In this document: in pieces, positions 57,692 through 64,000 of the stretch
How the letters are laid out: every line of letters starts with the position of its first letter
Position numbering within the stretch: the stretch's first letter is position 1
Notes under the pieces: generated by a model
The model's input: only the letters and a program-made list of their open reading frames with translations
What the model was told of the DNA's origin: nothing
Database searches by the model: none
Translations under genes and position numbers: made by a program
NCBI GenBank assembly: GCA_042095135.1
Contig: JBELBV010000003.1
Coordinates: 50,646 to 114,645 of the forward strand
Source: UA16 sp042095135
Lineage (GTDB): Bacteria > Bacteroidota > Bacteroidia > Flavobacteriales_D > Sanyastnellaceae
Direction: 5' to 3'
DNA: 64,000 bases

Positions 57692-58720
57692 ATGGGACTG
57701 AAGGAACAATTGGCGCAGTGGGCCGCGGAAGTCGCGGCGGTTCAATTCAACACCGCAGAGGAGGTCGAGGCATTTCGCATCCAATGGCTGGGGCGAAAAG
57801 GGAAGATGAAGGACGTGATGGCGGACTTCAAAGCGGCACCAAATGAGGAAAAGCGTGAATTGGGTAAGCTCATCAACGAGTTCAAACAACAGGTGGAACA
57901 GCGCGTGGCCGAAGGGGCTTCGAATCGAGCCTCGGCCGGCGGCGATGACACCCCTCAATTCGATTGGACACGTCCGGACGGAGGCATTCCGGTGGGTGCC
58001 CATCATCCGTTGAGCGTTGTCCGACGGGAGATTATTGGCATCCTCGAACGCATGGGATTTGTCGTTTCCGAGGGGCCTGAAATCGAAGACGATTGGCACG
58101 TGTTCAGCGGGTTGAATTTCCCTGAAGAGCATCCCGCGCGAGACATGCAGGACACCTTCTTTGTGGACCGCAACCCGGACATGTTGCTCCGCACGCACAC
58201 CTCGTCGGTGCAGGTCCGGGAAATGGAAAAGCGGGAGCCGCCGATGCGCATTATCATGCCCGGTCGCGTGTTCCGCAATGAGGCCATTAGCGCTCGTGCG
58301 CACTGCATGTTCCACCAGATTGAAGGGCTGTACATCGACAAAGGCGTGTCCTTTGCGGACTTGAAGCAGACCCTGCTGCGATTCGCGCAGGAGTTCTTTG
58401 GTGCCGACACCAAAATCCGCCTTCGCCCTTCTTACTTTCCTTTTACCGAGCCGAGTGCGGAAGTGGATGTTTACTGGGGGTTGGAGACGGAGGTCGACAA
58501 GCGCATTACCAAAGGCACCGGCTGGCTTGAAATCTTAGGCTGTGGCATGGTCGACCCCGCAGTCTTGGAAGCTTCGGGCATTGATTCGCGTGAATATTCC
58601 GGTTTTGCCTTTGGCATGGGGGTTGAGCGCATCACCATGCTCAAGTACCAAATCGGGGACTTGCGCGCGTTTTTCGAAAGCGATATGCGGTTCTTGGAGC
58701 AGTTCCAAGGTCAACGCTAA
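57692..58720 (+). CDS. pheS: Phenylalanyl-tRNA synthetase alpha subunit
   Basis: Catalytic subunit of PheRS. 342 residues. The N-terminal helical hairpin covers about 1-85; class II motif 1 lies around VRREIIGILERMGFVVSEGPEIE, motif 2 in RIIMPGRVFRNEAISARAH (about 187-205), and motif 3 in GFAFGMGVERITML (about 308-321). It begins one base after the cyclophilin stop and ends nine bases before the convergent TPR gene. pheT lies 1.8 kb away on the other strand. Confidence 0.97.
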   Translation: MGLKEQLAQWAAEVAAVQFNTAEEVEAFRIQWLGRKGKMKDVMADFKAAPNEEKRELGKLINEFKQQVEQRVAEGASNRASAGGDDTPQFDWTRPDGGIPVGAHHPLSVVRREIIGILERMGFVVSEGPEIEDDWHVFSGLNFPEEHPARDMQDTFFVDRNPDMLLRTHTSSVQVREMEKREPPMRIIMPGRVFRNEAISARAHCMFHQIEGLYIDKGVSFADLKQTLLRFAQEFFGADTKIRLRPSYFPFTEPSAEVDVYWGLETEVDKRITKGTGWLEILGCGMVDPAVLEASGIDSREYSGFAFGMGVERITMLKYQIGDLRAFFESDMRFLEQFQGQR

Positions 58721-58729
58721 CCTCCCGGA

Positions 58730-60559
58730 TCAGACGTAAGGCAAGGTCAAGGTGAGCCGTTCCTCCAGGGGAGAAATCCGTTCAATGTTGATTTTCCCAG
58801 CGAGCTTGCGCAGTTGGGCGTGTAGCTCATTCCAGCGGGACGAAGCCAAGGCGTCTTTTCCGTAAAACAACCCTTCGAAGGCTTTGGAAGCGCCGGTATG
58901 CTGGCTGTGTAATTGCAGCACCCAGTGTGACTTCTCGGCGGCTTCAACGCCCAAGGCGATGGGGCGGTCTTCCGCCGAAATATCGACGAGCCCGCGGAGC
59001 AGGTTGCGCAAAACGACACGCACCTCTGGGCCGATGCTGAATTGAACACCTTCCTTGATGTTGAATTGAATCCGACTTTGCAGGTCGGCATCCAATTCGT
59101 TCAAAAAGGCCTGAATGGATTGTGAACGCGCATCACCATCTCCTGTCTGAATGAACTCGCCGCCGGGCATCAAGCTGCTGGTGCCCAATTCCACGTCGGA
59201 TTGCACCGGGGCCGAAGGGGTTCCAGGCAATCGATCGGCAGGCACCAAGGACCGCAGGCGAATGATTCGTCGCCGCTCTTTGTGGAGGGCGGTGCGCAGG
59301 TAGCGTTGTTGGCGTGCATAGGCGATGACGCCGATGGCGAGGATGCCGGCAATCCACGGCCAACTCGTTGACCGGTACGGTGAAGATTGGGAGCGTTCGA
59401 GCTCGAATGCGGCGACATCAAACGGATCCATCGCGGGCATTACCTGTTCCTCGAACTGTCGGGTTTCTCGCCCGGAGGATTGCGGTTGCTGAGCCAAGCG
59501 CTCCGTGTGGATTTCGTCCAATTCAACGAAGGCTTGCAGCGCTTCTGCGTCATTGCCTCGGTCTTTTTCGAACAGCCCCTTTTGGCGCAGCGCTTCCGCA
59601 AGTAACGTCCAATCGCTGGCTTCCCGAGCGGATTTAATGGCCTCGTGGTAACCAATCAACGCATCGAGGGGGCGGTGAGCAAACTGCGCGCTGTTCGCCG
59701 TTCGTAGGTGTGCTACCGCCAAACGTGCCGCATCCGATGGCGGCGTTTCAGCCAAAATGGTTTCCGCCCATTGCAGAGCGGCCATGTGTAAGCCTTGCAT
59801 GGAAAGGACCAGGTGGATTTGTTCCCGAAATCCTTGCGCAACAGCAGGGGCGAGGTAGGCTGCTTCTTGTTCAAAGTCCTCGCGCAGCGAGTCTGCTGGC
59901 ACACGGCCTTCTACGCCGTCAATTTGGATCAGTGCACCAATCCAATCCGCACGCAGGTCATGGGCTTGCTTCGGGCAAAGGCGGATGCACTCAGCGTATT
60001 GAGCCCGGGCTTTTTCCCAGTGGCCGCCTGTGAACCACAAATCGGCCAACTTGGAATTCAGTTGGGTACAGCCTGGATTGAGGTCCAATTCCCGCTGTAT
60101 GAGTTCAATGGCTCGGTCTTCGTAGTGAAGCTGCAACCACAGATCTGCCGCTTGGACCACAATCCGCGTGCGCACTTCGGCCTGGCAGGCTAGAAACCCA
60201 CGCTGGGCCTGTTCAAGCGAGGCCAGTGCTAAATCAGGGTTGTTGCTGTCAGTATAGATTTGTGCGATGCCGACGTGCGCCCGGGACTGCTGGCAGGGGT
60301 CAAACGTTCGCTCCACCGCTCCACGGTACATGGATAGCGCAGCGACTGGTTTGTTGAGACTGAGCAACGAATCACCGCGATTGAGCATCAGGTCGGCTTC
60401 TTCGATGGACCTGTCAGGCATTGGCACGGGCGCTTCCTGTGCGGTGAGCGAAAGACCGGCTGCAGCCCACATCCACAAGGCCATCAGCACCGAAATCGTC
60501 GGTCGTGGGCATCGCTCAGCGAAGTGATCGCGGATGGAAAAGTCAGGCCTGCGCAACAT
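58730..60559 (-). CDS. TPR-repeat membrane protein with degenerate histidine-kinase-like C-terminus
   Basis: A 609-residue protein. A signal or anchor helix (ISVLMALWMWAAAGLSLTAQ, about 22-41) is followed by TPR-like repeats to about residue 350 (EADLMLNRGDSLLSLNKPVAALSMYRGAV; AIELIQRELDLNPGC; ALIGYHEAIKSAREASDW). A membrane helix (WIAGILAIGVIAYA, about 398-412) and a basic segment lead to a cytoplasmic part. The C-terminal 120 residues resemble a GHKL/HATPase start (VRVVLRNLLRGLVDIS in place of an N box) but lack the catalytic His, N-box Asn and glycine boxes. Probably a pseudokinase-type signal protein; function unknown. A TAGTTTGG box lies four bases upstream. Confidence 0.75.
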   Translation of the reverse strand: MLRRPDFSIRDHFAERCPRPTISVLMALWMWAAAGLSLTAQEAPVPMPDRSIEEADLMLNRGDSLLSLNKPVAALSMYRGAVERTFDPCQQSRAHVGIAQIYTDSNNPDLALASLEQAQRGFLACQAEVRTRIVVQAADLWLQLHYEDRAIELIQRELDLNPGCTQLNSKLADLWFTGGHWEKARAQYAECIRLCPKQAHDLRADWIGALIQIDGVEGRVPADSLREDFEQEAAYLAPAVAQGFREQIHLVLSMQGLHMAALQWAETILAETPPSDAARLAVAHLRTANSAQFAHRPLDALIGYHEAIKSAREASDWTLLAEALRQKGLFEKDRGNDAEALQAFVELDEIHTERLAQQPQSSGRETRQFEEQVMPAMDPFDVAAFELERSQSSPYRSTSWPWIAGILAIGVIAYARQQRYLRTALHKERRRIIRLRSLVPADRLPGTPSAPVQSDVELGTSSLMPGGEFIQTGDGDARSQSIQAFLNELDADLQSRIQFNIKEGVQFSIGPEVRVVLRNLLRGLVDISAEDRPIALGVEAAEKSHWVLQLHSQHTGASKAFEGLFYGKDALASSRWNELHAQLRKLAGKINIERISPLEERLTLTLPYV

Positions 60560-60563
60560 GGAA

Positions 60564-60571
60564 CCAAACTA
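60564..60571 (-). promoter_or_regulatory. -7 box candidate of the TPR gene (leaderless arrangement)
   Basis: Minus strand TAGTTTGG, seven of eight matches to TAnnTTTG, four bases before the ATG at 60559. Confidence 0.35.
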
Positions 60572-60648
60572 CGTGCTGGCCACATCCCGTCGCTGAAGCC
60601 CCCTCGTAATTGTTCACACGAACGGGCGCATAAACAAGCCCCCAGGAA

Positions 60649-61662
60649 TCAGTCGTTCCAAACGACATCCAGCACGGTGTTGCCAACCGCCTCGAGGGTC
60701 GCCGTGCTGATGATGGAGAGGTTGTCTGCGTGGGTGTGGTGGAAGGGACCATATCCCATAGGGAGCACTTGCACTTGGTAGTGCACAATGTTGGCGGAGG
60801 GAATCCCAGCAAACTCCGAAACGAACAGGTTGTCGTCGATGGTCTCCGGTGTCACGTCCCGCTTGAAATAGTCGCCATACCCCAGTCGTTGAGCGGATTC
60901 CCAGAGGCGCTTGACGACCGAGGGAGCATACGCCATGGAGGTGCCTTCTTTGTTGAATACGGCACCTTCGGCACCGACCATATCCAATAAGATCCCATAC
61001 TTGGCATTGTACCCGACACGGTGCGGTTGATTGGCCCAGTATTGGCTGCCGAGGCACCACGTCAAGGCGGAGTTTTGGTTTTTTTCACCCCACTCCGGTG
61101 TGCCGTAATCCTCGGCATCGAAGAAGACTATGTCCACGCCCACATCCAAGGTCGAATCCGCTCCGAGCAAGCGGGCTATTTCGAGCAGCACGCCCACGCC
61201 GGAACCTCCGTCGTTGGCGCCATCAATGGGCTCACGCATGCGCAAGGTGTCCTTGTCAGCGAAGGGCCGGGTGTCCCAGTGAGCAAAAAGCAAAATGCGC
61301 TCTCGATTCTTGGGACGGAATTGCCCGATCAGGTTTCGGATGCGCAAAATGGTTCCATCGTAGGCCCGAACCAGTCCAGGCTGTTCGATCACATCGGCCC
61401 CATGTCGGGTCAACTCGCTTGAGAGCCAATCTCCGCATGCTACGTGTTCAGCGGTGTTGGGAACGCGGGGTCCAAAAGTGACTTGTTGGGCGATGTACGC
61501 AAATGCGGAGTCTGCGTTGAACGCAGGAGCGGTCACGCGGACCTTATCTGCTGGAATCGGTGCAGCTGGGGTGGAACGCGATGGGGCGGGGTCGTTGCCA
61601 CATCCTACGAGCAAGGCAACGGTCAGTGCCACGAGGAGAGCGGGTATCAGTCGCGTTCCCAT
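60649..61662 (-). CDS. M28-family lipoprotein, glutaminyl-peptide cyclotransferase-like
   Basis: A 337-residue lipoprotein (signal ALLVALTVALLVGC, lipid Cys near residue 21). It has the M28 fold with LFAHWDTRPFADKD, DGANDGGSGVGVLLEIARLLG, IVFFDAEDYG and a C-terminal HHTHADN, the Zn-ligand and catalytic regions. The combination with WCLGSQYWAN and YGILLDMVGAEGAVFNKEG matches the bacterial type II glutaminyl cyclases described in Bacteroidota, which form N-terminal pyroglutamate on exported proteins, more closely than plain aminopeptidases; this is inference. The ATG at 61662 overlaps the cysS end by 16 bases. Confidence 0.85.
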   Translation of the reverse strand: MGTRLIPALLVALTVALLVGCGNDPAPSRSTPAAPIPADKVRVTAPAFNADSAFAYIAQQVTFGPRVPNTAEHVACGDWLSSELTRHGADVIEQPGLVRAYDGTILRIRNLIGQFRPKNRERILLFAHWDTRPFADKDTLRMREPIDGANDGGSGVGVLLEIARLLGADSTLDVGVDIVFFDAEDYGTPEWGEKNQNSALTWCLGSQYWANQPHRVGYNAKYGILLDMVGAEGAVFNKEGTSMAYAPSVVKRLWESAQRLGYGDYFKRDVTPETIDDNLFVSEFAGIPSANIVHYQVQVLPMGYGPFHHTHADNLSIISTATLEAVGNTVLDVVWND

Positions 61663-63137
61663 GTGCTTCCGTCTTTGCTGTCTTTGATGGAAATGCCAAG
61701 GGTGCCAAGGGCATCGCGGATGGCATCGGCCGTCCCCCAATCCTTGTTGGTTTTGGCGTTGCCGCGCAATTCCACCAGGAGATCGAGCAGGGCGCCTGAT
61801 TCGCCTTCGCTACCGCCGCTCGTTTCGTCTTCTCGAATCAAGCCGAGCACGTCGAAAACGTAGCCGTTGAGGAGATCGACCAACGCCGCTTTCTGGGTGG
61901 CATCAATGGCGATTCGGTCGGACGCAACGCTGTTGACGAGTTTGACAGCATCGAACAAGACGCTGATTAAAATCGGTGTGTTGAAGTCGTCTCCCATGGC
62001 CTCGCTGCATCGCTTGGCTAGGGCAGCCGTGTCCACATCGGCATTCGGTGCATCCAAGGCCGTTGGCAGTCCTTCCAATGCGGCCATGGCGCTCATCAAT
62101 CGATCCAGGCCTTTCTCCGCCGCCTGCAGGGCTTCATTGGAAAAGTCGAGCGTTGAAGCGTAATGGCCTTGCAACATGAAAAACCGCACCGTCATCGGCG
62201 AGTACCCGCGCTCAAGCAAGGCGTGGTTTCCGGAAATCAATTCTTCGGGTGTGAAGCCGTTGCCTTCGGATTTGGCCATTTTGCGTCCGTTCACGGTCAG
62301 CATGTTTCCGTGCATCCAGTACCGAACAGAATGAGCTTCACCGGTCGCCCCAGTGTTCTGGGCGATTTCGCATTCGTGGTGGGGAAACTTCAGGTCCATG
62401 CCACCGCCGTGTATGTCGAACTGGGTTCCTAGGTACTTGGTGCTCATCACCGAACACTCGAGGTGCCAGCCCGGGAAGCCATCGCTCCAATGCGAAGGCC
62501 ATTTCATCAGGTGCGACGCATCGGCTTTTTTCCATAAGGCAAAATCCAACGGATCGTTTTTCTCGTCTTGTCCGTCGAGGGAACGCGTGTTGTTGAGGAG
62601 ATCGTCGATTTTGCGGCCGGAGAGCGCACCGTAATCGTGGTCTTCATTGTACTTGCGAACGTTGAAGTAGACGCTGCCATTGGATTCGTAGGCGTACCCA
62701 CGATCGAGGATGGCCTTGATCATTTCGATTTGCTCCACGATGTGCCCCGTTGCGCTGGGCTCGATGGATGGCGACTTCATGTTGAAGACGCGCATGACAT
62801 CGTGAAAGTCGTTGGTGTACTTCTGGACAATCTCCATCGGCTCGAGGTTTTCGAGCCGGGCCTTCTTGCCGATTTTGTCCTCTCCATCATCGGAGTCGCC
62901 CGTCAAGTGCCCGACGTCCGTGATGTTCCGAACGTAGCGAACTTGGTAGCCGAGGAACGTGAGGTACCGGTACACCACATCGAACGTCAGGAATGTGCGA
63001 ACGTTTCCAAGGTGCACATTGCTGTACACCGTTGGGCCACACACGTACATGCCAACGTAAGGCGCATTGAGTGGAGTGAACAACTCCTTTTTGCGGGTCA
63101 AGCTGTTCTGGATGTACAACGGGGAAAACTCGGCCAT
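61647..63137 (-). CDS. cysS: Cysteinyl-tRNA synthetase
   Basis: Charges tRNA-Cys. 496 residues. Class I signatures: HLGN at 42-45 in PTVYSNVHLGNVRTF and KMAKSEGN in MLTVNGRKMAKSEGNG (about 265-272). Zinc ligands are Cys33 (YVCGPTV), Cys in WHLECSVMS and HHECEIAQ. The ATG at 63137 gives the family N-terminus; a long upstream frame is rejected. The end overlaps the M28 gene by 16 bases. The 92-base gap upstream shows no full promoter box. Confidence 0.96.
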   Translation of the reverse strand: MAEFSPLYIQNSLTRKKELFTPLNAPYVGMYVCGPTVYSNVHLGNVRTFLTFDVVYRYLTFLGYQVRYVRNITDVGHLTGDSDDGEDKIGKKARLENLEPMEIVQKYTNDFHDVMRVFNMKSPSIEPSATGHIVEQIEMIKAILDRGYAYESNGSVYFNVRKYNEDHDYGALSGRKIDDLLNNTRSLDGQDEKNDPLDFALWKKADASHLMKWPSHWSDGFPGWHLECSVMSTKYLGTQFDIHGGGMDLKFPHHECEIAQNTGATGEAHSVRYWMHGNMLTVNGRKMAKSEGNGFTPEELISGNHALLERGYSPMTVRFFMLQGHYASTLDFSNEALQAAEKGLDRLMSAMAALEGLPTALDAPNADVDTAALAKRCSEAMGDDFNTPILISVLFDAVKLVNSVASDRIAIDATQKAALVDLLNGYVFDVLGLIREDETSGGSEGESGALLDLLVELRGNAKTNKDWGTADAIRDALGTLGISIKDSKDGSTWERD

Positions 63138-63229
63138 GTCGATTCTCTTGTTTGAGCGTTCGTGCGGTGCACAAAGCGCAAGTACAAAGAAAAGGCATCC
63201 CGCACTATCAAGCGGCAGCACTGCACGAA

Positions 63230-64000
63230 TCAGTGCACAGACGGATGTGTCTTTTTTCCGATGGCATCGAGCATGATCGACGTCATCTCCGGCAGCAGCA
63301 CTTTTGGCTCCCATCCCCAGTCGGCACGTGCGGCTGCGTCATCAATGCTTTCGGGCCAGCTTTTGGCAATGGCTTGTCGGTGGTCCGGTGCGTAGTTCAC
63401 TTGAAAATTGGGCAGGTGTTGCTGGATGCCGTTGGCGACTTCACTTGGCGTGAAACTCATGGCGCCTAAGTTGTAAGACGTACGAACTTGGATCTGGTCT
63501 GCAGGGGCGGCCATCAACTCCAGGGTGCCCCGAACCGCATCGTCCATGTACATCATGGGCAGGGCTTGGTCCGCGCGCAAGAAGCACGTGTACCCCTCAC
63601 CCGCCATTGCAGCGTGGTAGATTTCTACGGCATAATCCGTTGTCCCTCCCCCCGGCTCAGAACGGTGGCCGATCAGCCCAGGGTAGCGAATGCTGCGCAC
63701 GTCAACGCCGAACTTTTCGTGGTAATACCGGCACCAGTATTCACCGGCCTGCTTGCTGATTCCATACACCGTCGTCGGGTCGAGGAGTGCGTCCTGTGGG
63801 ACGTCTTGCTTGGGCGTTTGCGGACCGAAAATTGCGATGGAGCTCGGCCAGAATACCCGTTCAACCCAACCTTCTTTTGCCGCTTCGAGGACATTGAGCA
63901 AGGATTGCATGTTCAAGTCCCAAGCAGCGATCGGCTTTTTCTCACCGGTTGCACTCAACATGGCGGCCAGGTGATACACCGTGTGGTACCGGCCCTCCTC
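63230..64000 (-). CDS. tdh: L-threonine 3-dehydrogenase, extended-SDR type (cut by window edge)
   Basis: The C-terminal 256 residues of an NAD-dependent epimerase-like dehydrogenase; the start lies outside the window. Visible: YHLAAMLSATGEKKPIAAWDLN, WPSSIAIFGPQTPK, the catalytic YGISKQAGE (Tyr-x3-Lys), RYPGLIGHRSEPGGGTTDYAV, LPMMYMDDAVRGTLELM and SWPESIDDAAARADWGW. This pattern matches the short-chain type threonine dehydrogenases described from flavobacteria, which oxidise threonine to 2-amino-3-oxobutyrate, rather than UDP-sugar epimerases. It is followed by cysS on the same strand, 92 bases on. Confidence 0.88.
   Translation of the reverse strand, partial: EEGRYHTVYHLAAMLSATGEKKPIAAWDLNMQSLLNVLEAAKEGWVERVFWPSSIAIFGPQTPKQDVPQDALLDPTTVYGISKQAGEYWCRYYHEKFGVDVRSIRYPGLIGHRSEPGGGTTDYAVEIYHAAMAGEGYTCFLRADQALPMMYMDDAVRGTLELMAAPADQIQVRTSYNLGAMSFTPSEVANGIQQHLPNFQVNYAPDHRQAIAKSWPESIDDAAARADWGWEPKVLLPEMTSIMLDAIGKKTHPSVH

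Noticed and set aside
63138..63229. Possible promoter of cysS
   Set aside because: TTTG and TACTTGCG occur, but no TAnnTTTG match with sensible spacing; left unannotated.

Overview
The window is a gene-dense stretch of chromosome from a GC-rich member of the Bacteroidota, most likely Flavobacteriales-like. The evidence is a secreted protein with a type B (gliding-motility/CHU_C-like) C-terminal sorting domain for the type IX secretion system, several families largely confined to the phylum (DUF5686 with a carboxypeptidase-regulatory domain, a DUF2795 small protein, DUF3109, the TolB-like/beta-barrel 1,076-residue protein, Bacteroidetes-type RecQ), a tRNA without an encoded CCA end, almost no Shine-Dalgarno sequences, and the phylum's TAnnTTTG -7 promoter box in front of many genes. 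I see about 62 protein genes (two cut by the window edges) and one tRNA-Pro. I see no insertion sequence, prophage, CRISPR array, rRNA or integrated element. No gap between genes exceeds about 190 bases.

Layout. 1-7.8 kb: mreB (partial) and purH on the minus strand, then an FtsX-type permease, a dTDP-rhamnose reductase and a phosphohexomutase on the plus strand, followed by cvpA, a GNAT acetyltransferase, a DUF2795 protein and a cobalamin adenosyltransferase. 7.8-13.2 kb: dCMP-deaminase-like protein, S41 protease, Mn-type superoxide dismutase and ispD, a CPBP membrane protease, dusB. 13.2-19.5 kb: a minus-strand operon of b-type membrane protein, lipoprotein cytochrome c, hflX, rbfA and a LolC/E permease; then gdhA, an atypical SDR and methylmalonyl-CoA epimerase. 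19.5-25.1 kb: a minus-strand operon of radical SAM/SPASM protein, UPF0104 membrane protein, PLP-dependent trans-sulfuration enzyme, kynurenine 3-monooxygenase and an unknown outer-membrane protein. 25.2-29.1 kb: DUF3109, an OmpA-like protein, panD, a second UPF0104 protein and a heptose-phosphate adenylyltransferase.

29.1-34.1 kb: the classical pdxA, DUF177, rpmF, fabH, accB, accC block for pyridoxal phosphate, ribosome and fatty-acid initiation. 34.2-42.5 kb: type IX cargo protein and ribE, then lptB, DUF5686, tatC and kdsD (envelope and LPS functions). 42.6-55.9 kb: recQ, a TSUP permease, the TolB-like barrel protein, a glyoxalase-II-like hydrolase, a PhoR/PhoB-like two-component pair, a two-domain VOC protein, an acyltransferase and pheT. 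56-64 kb: tRNA-Pro, a small conserved protein, a lipoprotein, a cyclophilin, pheS, a TPR protein with a kinase-like tail, a glutaminyl-cyclase-like M28 peptidase, cysS and L-threonine dehydrogenase (partial).

Most of this is housekeeping, and I did not find a convincing new defence or biosynthetic system. The most interesting signal is at the expression level: in eleven genes a TAnnTTTG-type box lies three to five (nine times exactly four) bases before the start codon, which predicts leaderless mRNAs. Related oddities are a G8 tract inside the spacer of the presumed mreB promoter, two divergent promoters that cross each other at 48.4 kb, and convergent genes whose ends abut or overlap almost everywhere. 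Starts below were chosen using family N-termini and these promoter boxes.
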